Assembly: GCA_963734395.1 (NCBI GenBank)
Contig: CAVTGY010000007.1
Location: 1-64,000, forward strand
DNA length: 64,000 nt
Direction: 5' to 3'
From: Bog-756 sp963734395
Lineage (GTDB): Bacteria; Actinomycetota; Acidimicrobiia; Acidimicrobiales; RAAP-2
Shown here: in pieces, positions 7,317 to 14,797 of the stretch
Layout: the number at the start of each line of letters is the position of its first letter
How positions within the stretch are numbered: position 1 is the first letter of the stretch
Notes under the pieces: generated by a model
Told to the model about the DNA's origin: nothing
Databases searched by the model: none
What the model saw: only the letters and a program-made list of their open reading frames with translations
Program-made: the position numbers and the translations under genes

Positions 7317-7786
7317 GCGATGCCTCGCCTTACATCGACTTCGATAATCTGCCGGCGCCGAGCGAAGGGATCCTGGTCACTCTTTTCTTGACGGTTGGCG
7401 ATACCGCAGCGTTTTGCGACTTCTACTCGCGTGTCCTCGGTGGGACCGTGGTGCTCGAGGGGACCCCCTCTATGGTCAAGCTCTCCAACTCGTGGATCAT
7501 CATGAACTCCGGCGGCGGGCCGACTCCCGACAAGCCGGGGATCTCGGTCGTGAACTACGAGCCGGGGGACACCACTTCGATCTTCCTCAACCTGCGCGTC
7601 GCCGACATCGAGGCCTGCTACCGGAAGTGGAGCGCGAAGGGCGCCACTTTCGTCACTCCGCCGATCGACCGCGGACCCGAAATCCGCTGCTACATGCGTG
7701 ACCCCGGTGGCTACCTCATCGAGGTGGGCCAGGCGACCGGCTTGCTGCGGGGTGACATGGCGCCGGTCAATGGCGGTTCGGATTGA
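7313..7786 (+). CDS. VOC/glyoxalase-fold protein
   Basis: The 157-residue protein has two beta-alpha-beta-beta-beta modules of the vicinal oxygen chelate fold. These are LVTLFLTVGDTAAFCDFYSR..GGTVVL with WIIMNSGG, and IFLNLRVADIEACYRKWSAKGATF with CYMRDPGGYLIEVGQATG. The final glutamate of YLIEVGQ is the usual metal ligand. It starts at ATG 7313, overlapping the hydratase stop (ATGA), so the two are translationally coupled and share the TetR-controlled promoter. Such proteins act on methylglyoxal adducts, aromatic ring-cleavage substrates or antibiotics. The substrate here is unknown. Confidence 0.8.
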   Translation: MSDASPYIDFDNLPAPSEGILVTLFLTVGDTAAFCDFYSRVLGGTVVLEGTPSMVKLSNSWIIMNSGGGPTPDKPGISVVNYEPGDTTSIFLNLRVADIEACYRKWSAKGATFVTPPIDRGPEIRCYMRDPGGYLIEVGQATGLLRGDMAPVNGGSD

Positions 7787-8112
7787 CCTCCGCCTCGGCC
7801 ACGTGTTCCTCAACAAAGTCGAGATTTCGCACAACAGCCCTCGGGGGCTCGGGCGCCTGACCAGCGTTTTCGCGTTCGGCCGAGTCAGCCGGGATGGCGT
7901 TGATCGGGCCCTGCGGATTTCAGCCGGATCCAGCACCTCAACGGACGACGATCGAGCCCAGCAAGCGCCAGTTCGGATTGCCGGCGCTGAGCAGGGACCG
8001 GCTCCGGTAGTTCTCAAACCTCGAGAACCCTATGCGATGCATGCCAGCTACTACTCGTGTTGGGTGAAACACCAGGACGCCAGTTCACGACCGCGTGTGC
8101 GTCTGGTGAACC
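7787..8112. other. 326-bp gap without a convincing gene
   Basis: No reading frame here has coding character. A short block at about 7855-7885 (GCGCCTGACCAGCGTTTTCG) resembles the TGACCAGC..TTCG part of the hairpin-rich repeat at 4353-4480, but too little is shared to call a copy. It separates the hydratase-VOC operon from a convergent MarR gene. Confidence 0.5.
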
Positions 8113-8571
8113 TCAAGGCGTCGGGGTCATGTTTCGGATGATTGTCTCGAGCGATCGGTTCAGGACACGGACTTCGTTCTGCGTGAGACCCCGCAGCAGA
8201 CGTACTTCCAATTCCTGAACGCTGTCGTCGACCGATCGCCATTTGTTCTTGCCCGCAGCCGTCAGGTGAGCGTTAAGGATTCGCGCATTTGATGGACTCC
8301 GCTGACGCTCCACTAACCCGGAGGCTTCGAGATGCTTGAGGACCTCGTTCATTGACTGGGGCGTCACGAACGCCTTGCGGGCAAGCTCGGCGTTCGGCAA
8401 CCCCGGCGACTCGGCCAGCAATGAGAGCACGACGTAGTGGGGGATCCCCAGTCCATGTTTGGAGACGATCTCCTCTAAGGAGAGATGTATGACCGATTGA
8501 GCGCGCTTGACCAGATAACCCGACATCTTCTCGGCTCTCGTCACCCGCTTGCCTACCTTCCCCGTCGGCAC
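8113..8571 (-). CDS. MarR-family transcriptional regulator
   Basis: The 152-residue protein has a winged helix-turn-helix: HYVVLSLLAESPGLPNAELARKAFVTPQSMNEVLKHLEASGLVERQRS, then the wing with ILNAHLTAAGKNKW. These dimeric repressors usually release DNA on binding small phenolic or reactive ligands. It is divergent from a VOC protein, with two near-identical palindromes in the 64-bp gap. The start is uncertain: GTG 8571 has a poorly spaced AAGG, while in-frame GTG 8544 and ATG 8523 also precede the domain. Confidence 0.85.
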   Translation of the reverse strand: MPTGKVGKRVTRAEKMSGYLVKRAQSVIHLSLEEIVSKHGLGIPHYVVLSLLAESPGLPNAELARKAFVTPQSMNEVLKHLEASGLVERQRSPSNARILNAHLTAAGKNKWRSVDDSVQELEVRLLRGLTQNEVRVLNRSLETIIRNMTPTP

Positions 8572-8579
8572 CCTTGCGC

Positions 8580-8619
8580 TTATCAGGCTACCTGATATAG
8601 TTATCAGGTAGCCTGATAA
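8580..8619. promoter_or_regulatory. Twin MarR operators in divergent promoter
   Basis: TATCAGGCTACCTGATA (8581-8597) and TTATCAGGTAGCCTGATAA (8601-8619) are palindromes sharing the arms ATCAGG/CCTGAT. They abut head to tail between the MarR gene and the VOC gene. The second is a perfect 19-bp palindrome apart from its centre and sits just upstream of the VOC ribosome-binding site. Confidence 0.85.
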
Positions 8620-8635
8620 CTATAGAGGAGTGAAC

Positions 8636-8992
8636 GTGAGAGTGATAGGACCTGATTTCATCGCACTGCAGGTCAGCGACCTGGAAGTGTCTGCTGCGTT
8701 CTATTCGGAGCAGCTTGGCCTCGAGCGGGCAGCCCAGAGCCCACCAGGAGCAGTGGTCTTTGCCACCACTCCTATTCCCTTTGCCGTGCGTGAGCCCGCC
8801 GTTGACTTGACGGCGGTCGAGCGTCTCGGCTGGGGCGTCGCACTGTGGCTCAAGGCCGAGGACCCGCAGGTTCTGCACGACAGGCTTGTTCATGCCGGGG
8901 TTCGAATCGTCACCGAGTCCTTCGATGGTCCATTTGGCCGGACGTTCGTGTTTGCCGACCCCGATGGATACGCAGTTACCGTCCATTCCTGA
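8636..8992 (+). CDS. VOC/glyoxalase-fold protein under MarR control
   Basis: The protein has about 118 residues. A VOC module IGPDFIALQVSDLEVSAAFYSEQLGLE is followed by a second half, VALWLKAEDPQVLHDRLVHAGVRIV, with GRTFVFADPDGYAVTVH. These are the hallmark F.DPDG(Y/N)..(T/E) end motifs, here with Thr where many enzymes have the metal-ligand Glu. GTG 8636 is preferred to GTG 8630 because GAGGAG (8625-8630) is then spaced 5 nt away. The gene is transcribed from a promoter occupied by two palindromes next to the divergent MarR gene. It is probably an inducible detoxification or resistance protein. Confidence 0.75.
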   Translation: MRVIGPDFIALQVSDLEVSAAFYSEQLGLERAAQSPPGAVVFATTPIPFAVREPAVDLTAVERLGWGVALWLKAEDPQVLHDRLVHAGVRIVTESFDGPFGRTFVFADPDGYAVTVHS

Positions 8993-9063
8993 GCTACAAG
9001 GAGGAAGGATGCCAGGCTGCATCTCGGCTTATCGCCGTCCCCGGCTCGCCCGTACGAACGGCT

Positions 9064-9465
9064 CTAGCTCTCTTGACAATCGATCTCTACGCGGCTCGTG
9101 ACGTCGGTGGTCACAGTGACTGGTCCTGGTGCCTGACACCCGCCGGTACCCCCTTTGAACTGGGGACTCCGCCCTGCGACGGTGTAGCGACCGACGGGCA
9201 GGTGGGCTGAGAACCGACCGTTGGCGGATACGTAGATGGTGGCGATGTTCCCGTCCGACCCGTGGAACGTGACGGAGCCGCTGAGCGGTCTCGGCCCTGT
9301 CCCAGCCGGAGCACCGACAGCCTGGAGTGTGCCGTCAAGGGTTCCCATGTCGGGAGGAGACGAACAGCCGGCGAGCGACACCCCCGCACAGAGTGCTGCG
9401 AGTGCCGTGAGGACGGTCAATGGGGCCCGACGAACGGCACTCTGCGGTTTGGCCATTGTGATCAC
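9064..9465 (-). CDS. Putative secreted lipoprotein with carboxypeptidase-regulatory-like fold
   Basis: The 133-residue product has a signal peptide with hydrophobic core LTVLTALAALCAGVSLAGC ending in a lipobox (LAGC). The mature part contains GSVTFHGSDGNIATIYVSANGRFSAHL and GRYTVAGRSPQ, the kind of beta-sandwich turn pattern (G.V....G......G.F...L..G.Y.V) seen in carboxypeptidase regulatory-like domains. It is the last gene of a PadR-ABC-FtsX operon and overlaps the permease stop (GTGA). ATG 9456 is an alternative start. It may be an extracytoplasmic accessory of the transporter. No specific function is recognised. Confidence 0.7.
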   Translation of the reverse strand: MITMAKPQSAVRRAPLTVLTALAALCAGVSLAGCSSPPDMGTLDGTLQAVGAPAGTGPRPLSGSVTFHGSDGNIATIYVSANGRFSAHLPVGRYTVAGRSPQFKGGTGGCQAPGPVTVTTDVTSRVEIDCQES

Positions 9466-11696
9466 TCGTTCCGGGCGACCTCGGGCCCCGTGATCCGATC
9501 GAGGATGGGGAACGTCGCGGCGATGATCGCCATCGACGCGGCCAGCCCTCCGATCACCGTGGTCCAGTAGGAGAATCCCGGAAGGCTGAAGGCGAGCCCT
9601 ACCTGCGAGTGCAGGTAGAGGGCGGCCGCCAGCAGTCCGACGACGATGGAGACCGCAGCGACGAGGAGCAAGGGCAGCGCACTCTCCAGCGTTACGACCC
9701 GGTGCAGGAGCTTTCGCGGGACTCCGGTAAGTCTGAGCAGGCTGAACGGCCGCCTCCGCTCAGTGAGACCGGCCGCAATGTTCACGGCCAGGCTGCACGC
9801 AGCGATGATCAGGCTGGCCACGATGATCACGTCGGTCATGGCCTGGATCATGGTCAGCAGGCGCGCCGTCGAGGGACCGAGTGCCTCCACGGTCACCGGT
9901 GTGCCCTGGAGTGGGAATGCTCGCTCGAGCTCTGTTCGCACCCGTTCGATCGCACTCGAAGACCCGTTCGTCGCGACGACGACCGCGCTCACGGGCATGG
10001 ATGCGAGCTGCGTCGCCGACAGGTTCCAAGAGGGCCAGGTCGTGGTCGACGCGTTGGCGGTGTGCCCCAGGACCTTCGAGAGGAAGTATCCGACGGACGC
10101 CGCGGTGGCCCACGGTTCGCAGCGGCCGATGGCCGGAGTCTTGGCGAGTTCGTCACACGCGACGACCCCGAACGATCGCCCCGCTTGCGGCTGGTTGGGA
10201 GCCTCATGGACCAAGGTCATCCCTTGGACCCCCGGCGTCGCCCGGAGCTCGTTAAGGACCGAGGGAGGGACGGAAGCCACTATGGAGGCCGTGGGACAGT
10301 CGGTGGTCGAATAGGTGCAGAACGGGTCCACGAGGGTACTCAGACTGGCGTTGGCGCTGCTCCCTCCGGTTACTTGCGTCACCGAGCTGAGGGCACCGAT
10401 TGCCGCGCTGGCGACGAAGAGGGCAATGACGAGGCCACTGACAAAGCGGAAGGCAGCCTTGGGGTTGTCGAGGAGGTGACGACCGGCGATGAGCATGGCG
10501 GGGCGACTCGCTCTTTTGGCCATGATCCGCGCCCCAGCCGTTGTGAACCACGGTCCGGCCAGAACCAGACCCACGATCAGCAGCGCGAATCCAACGAGGA
10601 GCTCGAGGAGCTGGCTCCCGATGGCGCCGGGCTTTCCGGCCGCGTCGAAGTAGGCGAGGAAGGTGATACCTGCCGATAAGGGAACGATCCGGGCGATCCC
10701 CGGTGGGCGCTTCCTGACCCGTCGCGTCACTCCTAGCGGAGAAATCTGTACTCGGCGCAGCGCGAGATGTGCGGAGACGACAGCGGCGATGGGGACTCCG
10801 ACCACCGCGATGAGCATGTCGCTGGCGTGAAGGGAGAGGTCACCCTGCGCCAACGGGGTCCCGGTGATCGGCACGTGGTATAGCAGCGGTCGTACTGCGA
10901 AGAAGAGTCCGAAACCGAGGACGACTCCGGCGAGGGCGGCGATGACCGCTTCCACGGCCGAAATCGTCGAGATCTGGCGAGGAGTGGCGCCGACCAGCCG
11001 CATGGAGGCGAAGCGCTCTTCGCGCCGGACGGCCGACAGTCGGCTCGCAGTCGCAATCAGGATCAGAACCGGCAGCACGAGCGCCACGGCCCCGCCGACC
11101 AGGATGAATTCCAGAACTGGCCCGCTCGCGACCACGCTCTGGCAGCCATAACAATTCGCCAGGCCGCGGTGGATCGCCCCGATCTCGATGGCAGCCGGCT
11201 GCTTTGAGAGCTGGCCGACGCTGTGACCGATGACGATGATCAACGAGTTCGGCGACGGCAGTCCCGCGCTGCCGATGGTGCCCACCAGCCGACCGGGGTA
11301 GCGATCGCGGAGCTCGTCTGCGGGCTGGGAGCGAAGCAGGCTCATCAGCTCGGGCGAGGCGAAGTACTGGCCCGGACCAGGCAGGCGGGACATTCCGGGA
11401 GGGATGGGCGCGCCCGGCCCGGCCGCCGCGACGTCGATCTGGTCGATGAGCTGACTCCCGAACGAGTCGGTGCTCGGTTCCCACCACAGGCCGCTTGCGG
11501 GCGAGGTCGGCGGTGTCGGCTGCACCGCCGAGTTCAGCCAGGCGCCCCGATCGCTCTGGGCGTGGAGAGCATTGATCCCTGCTAAGGCGGCCAGCAACAA
11601 GCCGACGCCGAGGGCGACCGCAGCAGCGGTGACGAGGACCCGCAGGAGGGCTTCACGACCACTCCCCAAGGTCAGTCGGAGGCCGAGCCGGATCAT
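9462..11696 (-). CDS. FtsX-like ABC transporter permease
   Basis: The 744-residue membrane protein has an N-terminal TM segment (about residues 18-45), an extracytoplasmic domain, and a first FtsX-like TM block around residues 210-320 (LEFILVGGAVALVLPVLILIA, RREERFASMRLVGATPRQI). A second periplasmic region and a second FtsX block near the C-terminus follow (ERRRPFSLLRLTGVPRKLL, TLESALPLLLV). The two 'R..(S/F)..RL.GxxxxxxL' coupling loops are typical of duplicated MacB/FtsX-type permeases. It overlaps the ATPase gene by 4 bp (ATGA). Such systems drive mechanotransmission or export of peptides, lipids or drugs. The substrate is unknown. Confidence 0.85.
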   Translation of the reverse strand: MIRLGLRLTLGSGREALLRVLVTAAAVALGVGLLLAALAGINALHAQSDRGAWLNSAVQPTPPTSPASGLWWEPSTDSFGSQLIDQIDVAAAGPGAPIPPGMSRLPGPGQYFASPELMSLLRSQPADELRDRYPGRLVGTIGSAGLPSPNSLIIVIGHSVGQLSKQPAAIEIGAIHRGLANCYGCQSVVASGPVLEFILVGGAVALVLPVLILIATASRLSAVRREERFASMRLVGATPRQISTISAVEAVIAALAGVVLGFGLFFAVRPLLYHVPITGTPLAQGDLSLHASDMLIAVVGVPIAAVVSAHLALRRVQISPLGVTRRVRKRPPGIARIVPLSAGITFLAYFDAAGKPGAIGSQLLELLVGFALLIVGLVLAGPWFTTAGARIMAKRASRPAMLIAGRHLLDNPKAAFRFVSGLVIALFVASAAIGALSSVTQVTGGSSANASLSTLVDPFCTYSTTDCPTASIVASVPPSVLNELRATPGVQGMTLVHEAPNQPQAGRSFGVVACDELAKTPAIGRCEPWATAASVGYFLSKVLGHTANASTTTWPSWNLSATQLASMPVSAVVVATNGSSSAIERVRTELERAFPLQGTPVTVEALGPSTARLLTMIQAMTDVIIVASLIIAACSLAVNIAAGLTERRRPFSLLRLTGVPRKLLHRVVTLESALPLLLVAAVSIVVGLLAAALYLHSQVGLAFSLPGFSYWTTVIGGLAASMAIIAATFPILDRITGPEVARNE

Positions 11697-12409
11697 GCGC
11701 CGACCGCCACCGGACTGGTGACCCGGCCGTCCCGCACGATCACCTCGCGGTCGGCGTAGGCGGCGACGCGGGGTTCGTGGGTGACGAGGACGACCGTGAT
11801 CCCCTCCTCGCGGGCCACGCTGGTCATCAAGTTCATGACGAGCTCACCGGTCAGGGAGTCGAGTGAGCCGGTGGGCTCGTCGGCGAACAGCACGTCGGGC
11901 TGCGCGACCATGCCCCGGGCGAGGGCGACCCGCTGGGCCTGGCCCCCTGACATCTCGCCCGCCCGGTGGCTTTCCAGCCCGTCGAGCTCGAGCCGGGCGA
12001 ACCAGCTCCGCGCTCGGGCCAGGGCCTGTTGGCGGCGCATCCCGCCCAGAAGGAGTGGGAGGGCGACGTTCTCCTCGGCAGTGAGCTCCGGGACGAGCTG
12101 GCCGAACTGGAAGACGAAGCCGAAACGGTCTCGGCGGAGCCGGCTTCGCTGCTCCTCGCGCAGCGCGTCGATCCGCTGCCCGTCGAAGATCACTCGGCCA
12201 GACCCGGGGACCAGGATGCCAGCGAGGCAGAAGAGCAGCGTCGACTTGCCCGATCCGCTCGGGCCCATGACGGCCACGATCTCGCCCCGCTGCACGGACA
12301 GGCTGGCGTTACGTAGCGCCGGGGTCTCGCCGAAGGAGAGTACGAGGTCCTGCGCCTCGATGATGGCGCCCCCATGCGGGATGAGGGCAGAACCGTTGGG
12401 CGTGTTCAT
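11693..12409 (-). CDS. LolD/MacB-type ABC transporter ATPase
   Basis: The 238-residue ATPase has Walker A GPSGSGKST, Q-loop FVFQFGQLVPELTAEENV, signature MSGGQAQRVALARGM, Walker B VLFADEPTGSLD and H-loop THEP. The DEPTGSLD and LTAEENV patterns are those of the LolD/FtsE group that pairs with FtsX-like permeases. ATG 12409 follows GGAGG and overlaps the PadR stop codon (ATGA). An open frame extends upstream but only overlaps the PadR gene out of register. Confidence 0.9.
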   Translation of the reverse strand: MNTPNGSALIPHGGAIIEAQDLVLSFGETPALRNASLSVQRGEIVAVMGPSGSGKSTLLFCLAGILVPGSGRVIFDGQRIDALREEQRSRLRRDRFGFVFQFGQLVPELTAEENVALPLLLGGMRRQQALARARSWFARLELDGLESHRAGEMSGGQAQRVALARGMVAQPDVLFADEPTGSLDSLTGELVMNLMTSVAREEGITVVLVTHEPRVAAYADREVIVRDGRVTSPVAVGA

Positions 12410-12942
12410 GACGCAACCTCCGTGGCGAGTGCGGTGAGGCGAGCGGTCGTGAGGTCGATCCAGCGGAGGTCGGCCTCGAGGTGGAACAGACCGTGGTCGG
12501 CGAGGAGCGAATCGATCAGGGTTCCTTTTTGCTTGAGGTCTGTGAGCTCGCGCATCCGGTGCAGGTGTGCAGCGCGCTGGGCGTCCAGGTACTCCTCGGC
12601 CCGGCGACCGAGCATCAGCGACAGGACGACCTTCACGAACAGATCGGTCTGCAGGTGGGGCTCGGCGGGGATGGGCTCCGAGAGCCACGCATCGACCTCG
12701 TTCCGGCCGGTCTCGGTGATGTTGTACCGCTTGCGATCGGGACCGGCTCCTGGCTCGGCATCGCCGACGATCGCCTTCCCGTCTCTCGCCAGGCGCGAGA
12801 GCGTGGCATACACCTGGCCGTAGGGCAGCGGCCGGCTGCGCCCGAAGTAGGTGTCGTAATCGCGCTTCAGGTCGTAGCCGTGGCTCGGTTCGCGATCGAG
12901 GAGGCCGAGCAGGGCCATGGGGACGCTCATACCTTGGAGCAT
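12406..12942 (-). CDS. PadR-family transcriptional regulator
   Basis: The 178-residue protein has a PadR winged helix (MALLGLLDREPSHGYDLKRDYDTYFG, LPYGQVYATLSRLARDGKAIV, RKRYNITETGRNEVDAWL) and a C-terminal Vir_act_alpha_C-type helical dimerisation region. It is the first gene of a four-gene operon with the ABC ATPase, FtsX permease and lipoprotein, all joined by 4-bp overlaps. It is therefore likely an autoregulatory repressor of the transporter. The start may be ATG 12942, almost leaderless, or ATG 12930. Confidence 0.85.
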   Translation of the reverse strand: MLQGMSVPMALLGLLDREPSHGYDLKRDYDTYFGRSRPLPYGQVYATLSRLARDGKAIVGDAEPGAGPDRKRYNITETGRNEVDAWLSEPIPAEPHLQTDLFVKVVLSLMLGRRAEEYLDAQRAAHLHRMRELTDLKQKGTLIDSLLADHGLFHLEADLRWIDLTTARLTALATEVAS

Positions 12943-12955
12943 ACTCTGAGTGTAT
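12941..12955. promoter_or_regulatory. Imperfect palindrome at PadR start, candidate operator
   Basis: ATACTCTGAGTGTAT is a 15-bp near palindrome (ATAC.CT.AG.GTAT) overlapping the PadR start codon. Position and symmetry fit autoregulation, but it is a single weak site. Confidence 0.45.
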
Positions 12956-12977
12956 AGATCCAGTCAATAGCTCGCCA

Positions 12978-13063
12978 ACCCGGAAGCCGGCGGAATTGAG
13001 TGGCGCAGCGCCTGCGCGGATGCATAGTGCAAGCCGGTAACCAGCAACAATGCCGGTTTGATT
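12978..13063. repeat. Dispersed hairpin-rich repeat, copy C
   Basis: It shares with copy B the ordered blocks GGAATTGAGTGGCGCAGCG (12992-13010), TGCATAGTGCAAGCC (13021-13035) and ACCAGCA (13040-13046), then a GCCGGTTT block corresponding to CGTCGGGTTT. The 5' TTTCTCGGGACTC part is missing. It fills the gap between the PadR operon's upstream end and the 3' end of the SDR gene. Confidence 0.55.
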
Positions 13064-13106
13064 CGCTAGTAGCTAACGCTCGGCGGTTCGAGCCCCGATG
13101 CCTGAT

Positions 13107-13976
13107 CTAGTTCGGTGTGTCAGCTGGGAGCTCGATCGGGTAAGGCCGGTCGAAGTCGGCGGAACGGCTCACGGCGCTCCACCTTTGGTCTTCGGCGAGG
13201 AGTTGCTCGTCGAGACCAACGGAGCCTTCGACCGCGTTCACCCCGAGAGCCAGGTGGTCGGGGATGTCGTGGCGTTTGGCCACCTGTACGAGGATCGCAG
13301 CGGCGCGTGCTGGGTCGCCCGCGGGTCCATCGTTGCTTTGACGGACGCGGCTGTTCATCGCCCCAACAGTGGGGGCATAGGCCTCGGGGATGTCGTGGAC
13401 GGTCATCGAGGAGCCGGCCCAGTCGGTCCGGAAGCCGCTCGGCTCGACGACCATGACCTTCACACCGAACGGTGCCGTCTCGGCTCGCAAGACCCGGCTG
13501 AAGCCGTCGATCGCGAATTTGGCGGCCTGGTACGACGCGATCCCCGGTGAGCCGCCGACACGTCCGCCTACTGACGAGATCTGCATGACAAGGCCGCCTC
13601 CTTGTTCCCGCAGGACCGGGATCGCCGCCTTGGAGACGTGGTAGACGCCCCAGAAGTTGGTCTCGAACTGGGCTCGGAAGTCCTCGTCGTTGGTGGTCTC
13701 GATAGGTGAGACGTTGGCGTAGCCGGCGTTGTTGACGATGACGTCCAGAAGGCCGAAGTGACGTCGGGCGCCTGCGATCGCTGAACGGGCGGCTTGGCCG
13801 TCGGTTACATCCAGGCCGATGGTGTGGACGCGATCGCCATATTCGGTGAGAAGGTGGTCCAGCTGCGCTGGTTGGCGGGCGGTGGCGACGACACGGTCGC
13901 CGGCGTCGAGGGCGGCTTGAGCGAGGGCGCGGCCCAGGCCACGCGAGGTGCCGGTGATGAACCAGGTCTGTTGCAT
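13107..13976 (-). CDS. Short-chain dehydrogenase/reductase (classical SDR)
   Basis: The protein has about 289 residues. The NAD(P) motif is WFITGTSRGLGRALA, and DVIVNNAGYANV and the catalytic set Ser in MQISSVGG plus Y-Q-A-A-K (YxxxK) are intact. After this comes an SDR C-terminus VMVVEPSGFRTDW. The GTSRGLG form and Thr/Arg residues suggest NADP(H) use. ATG 13976 has AGAGG 5 nt upstream and is chosen over an upstream ATG at 14024 that lacks family similarity. It is read in the same direction as a TetR gene 136 bp upstream. The substrate is unknown. Confidence 0.85.
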   Translation of the reverse strand: MQQTWFITGTSRGLGRALAQAALDAGDRVVATARQPAQLDHLLTEYGDRVHTIGLDVTDGQAARSAIAGARRHFGLLDVIVNNAGYANVSPIETTNDEDFRAQFETNFWGVYHVSKAAIPVLREQGGGLVMQISSVGGRVGGSPGIASYQAAKFAIDGFSRVLRAETAPFGVKVMVVEPSGFRTDWAGSSMTVHDIPEAYAPTVGAMNSRVRQSNDGPAGDPARAAAILVQVAKRHDIPDHLALGVNAVEGSVGLDEQLLAEDQRWSAVSRSADFDRPYPIELPADTPN

Positions 13977-14111
13977 GCCTCTAGTACAACACTTACTCAC
14001 CACTGTGTTCACTGCCGGATGCACGATGCCATCGCACGCCCGGCCTCCACGCTGTGGCTAACGGTTGAGCCGTCGCCCGGCGTACGGCCCAAGGTCAATG
14101 GTCCGACGAGC

Positions 14112-14699
14112 TCACTTCGCTCCGGTCACCGAGCGTGCGGCGAGCAGGGAGAGCACGGCGCGCTTGGCGTGAGCAAGGTGACTCGCCTCTCCGCTCACCC
14201 GGGCGAGGAGCAATGCGCCCTCGATGAGGGAAAGAGCTGCCGAGGCCGTCTCGGCGACCGAGTCATCCGGCCATCCGTCAGTCCGGAGCCGTGCTGCAAT
14301 GAGGTCTTCCCATTGGTCGAAGCACCGCGCCGCGGCCGCACGTAGGCGTGGACTGATGATGGGTGATTCGAGTGCGGTCGGCGCGACCGGGCAACCCGGG
14401 CAGGGTTCCCCGGCAACCGGTCCCTCGGCGATGTCGAGGAACCGGGTGACGCCCAGTGCTGCGCTGGGCGCGGCGTCCAGCGCTTCGCGGAGAGCGTCAG
14501 CCACGGCCTGGCCGGACGCCTCCAGCGCGGCTTCGGCGAGTTCTTCCATCCCTCCGGGGAAGTGGTGGTAGAGCGACCCATTGGACACGCCGCTCTCCGA
14601 CAGCAGCTGTGCCCGCCCAGTGGCCGTGTATCCCTGATCGCGCAGTAGCAGCGCCATGGTCTGTACGAGGTCGGCCCGAGTGTCACGGTGGCGAGCCAC
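14112..14699 (-). CDS. TetR/AcrR-family repressor (third Cys-containing paralogue)
   Basis: The 195-residue protein has a helix-turn-helix at about residues 8-50 (DLVQTMALLLRDQGYTATG, SNGSLYHHFPGGMEELAE). The YxaF/LmrA-type C-terminus carries EPCPGCPVAPTALES, again with a cysteine at the NemR Cys106 position. It is divergent from a frameshifted alpha/beta hydrolase. The 98-bp gap holds two 15-bp direct repeats with inverted-repeat character, which are candidate operators. Confidence 0.85.
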   Translation of the reverse strand: MARHRDTRADLVQTMALLLRDQGYTATGRAQLLSESGVSNGSLYHHFPGGMEELAEAALEASGQAVADALREALDAAPSAALGVTRFLDIAEGPVAGEPCPGCPVAPTALESPIISPRLRAAAARCFDQWEDLIAARLRTDGWPDDSVAETASAALSLIEGALLLARVSGEASHLAHAKRAVLSLLAARSVTGAK

Positions 14700-14714
14700 C
14701 CCTTGACTCTACTG

Positions 14715-14752
14715 GAGCGAATGGTCTAGAAAGACTAGAGCGATTGGTCTAG
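14715..14752. promoter_or_regulatory. Direct repeats GAGCGA(A/T)TGGTCTAG, candidate TetR operators
   Basis: Two 15-bp copies, 14715-14729 and 14738-14752, differ at one base. Overlapping inverted pairs (GTCT-agaa-AGAC and CTAGA..TCTAG) lie between them. They occupy the divergent promoter between the TetR gene and the hydrolase and do not resemble the TGGACY operators of its paralogues. Confidence 0.6.
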
Positions 14753-14797
14753 TGAGCGCCGTCGCTGCTCGATGAGTCAAGGGATCGGAGGCAGATG

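Noticed and set aside
12410..12967. N-terminal extension of the ABC ATPase frame
   Set aside because: It overlaps the PadR gene out of register, while ATG 12409 has a good ribosome-binding site and fits the family.
13078..13100. tRNA T-arm-like sequence CGGCGGTTCGAGCCCCG
   Set aside because: One stem mismatch and no acceptor, D or anticodon arms nearby; no tRNA gene or clear integration site can be built.
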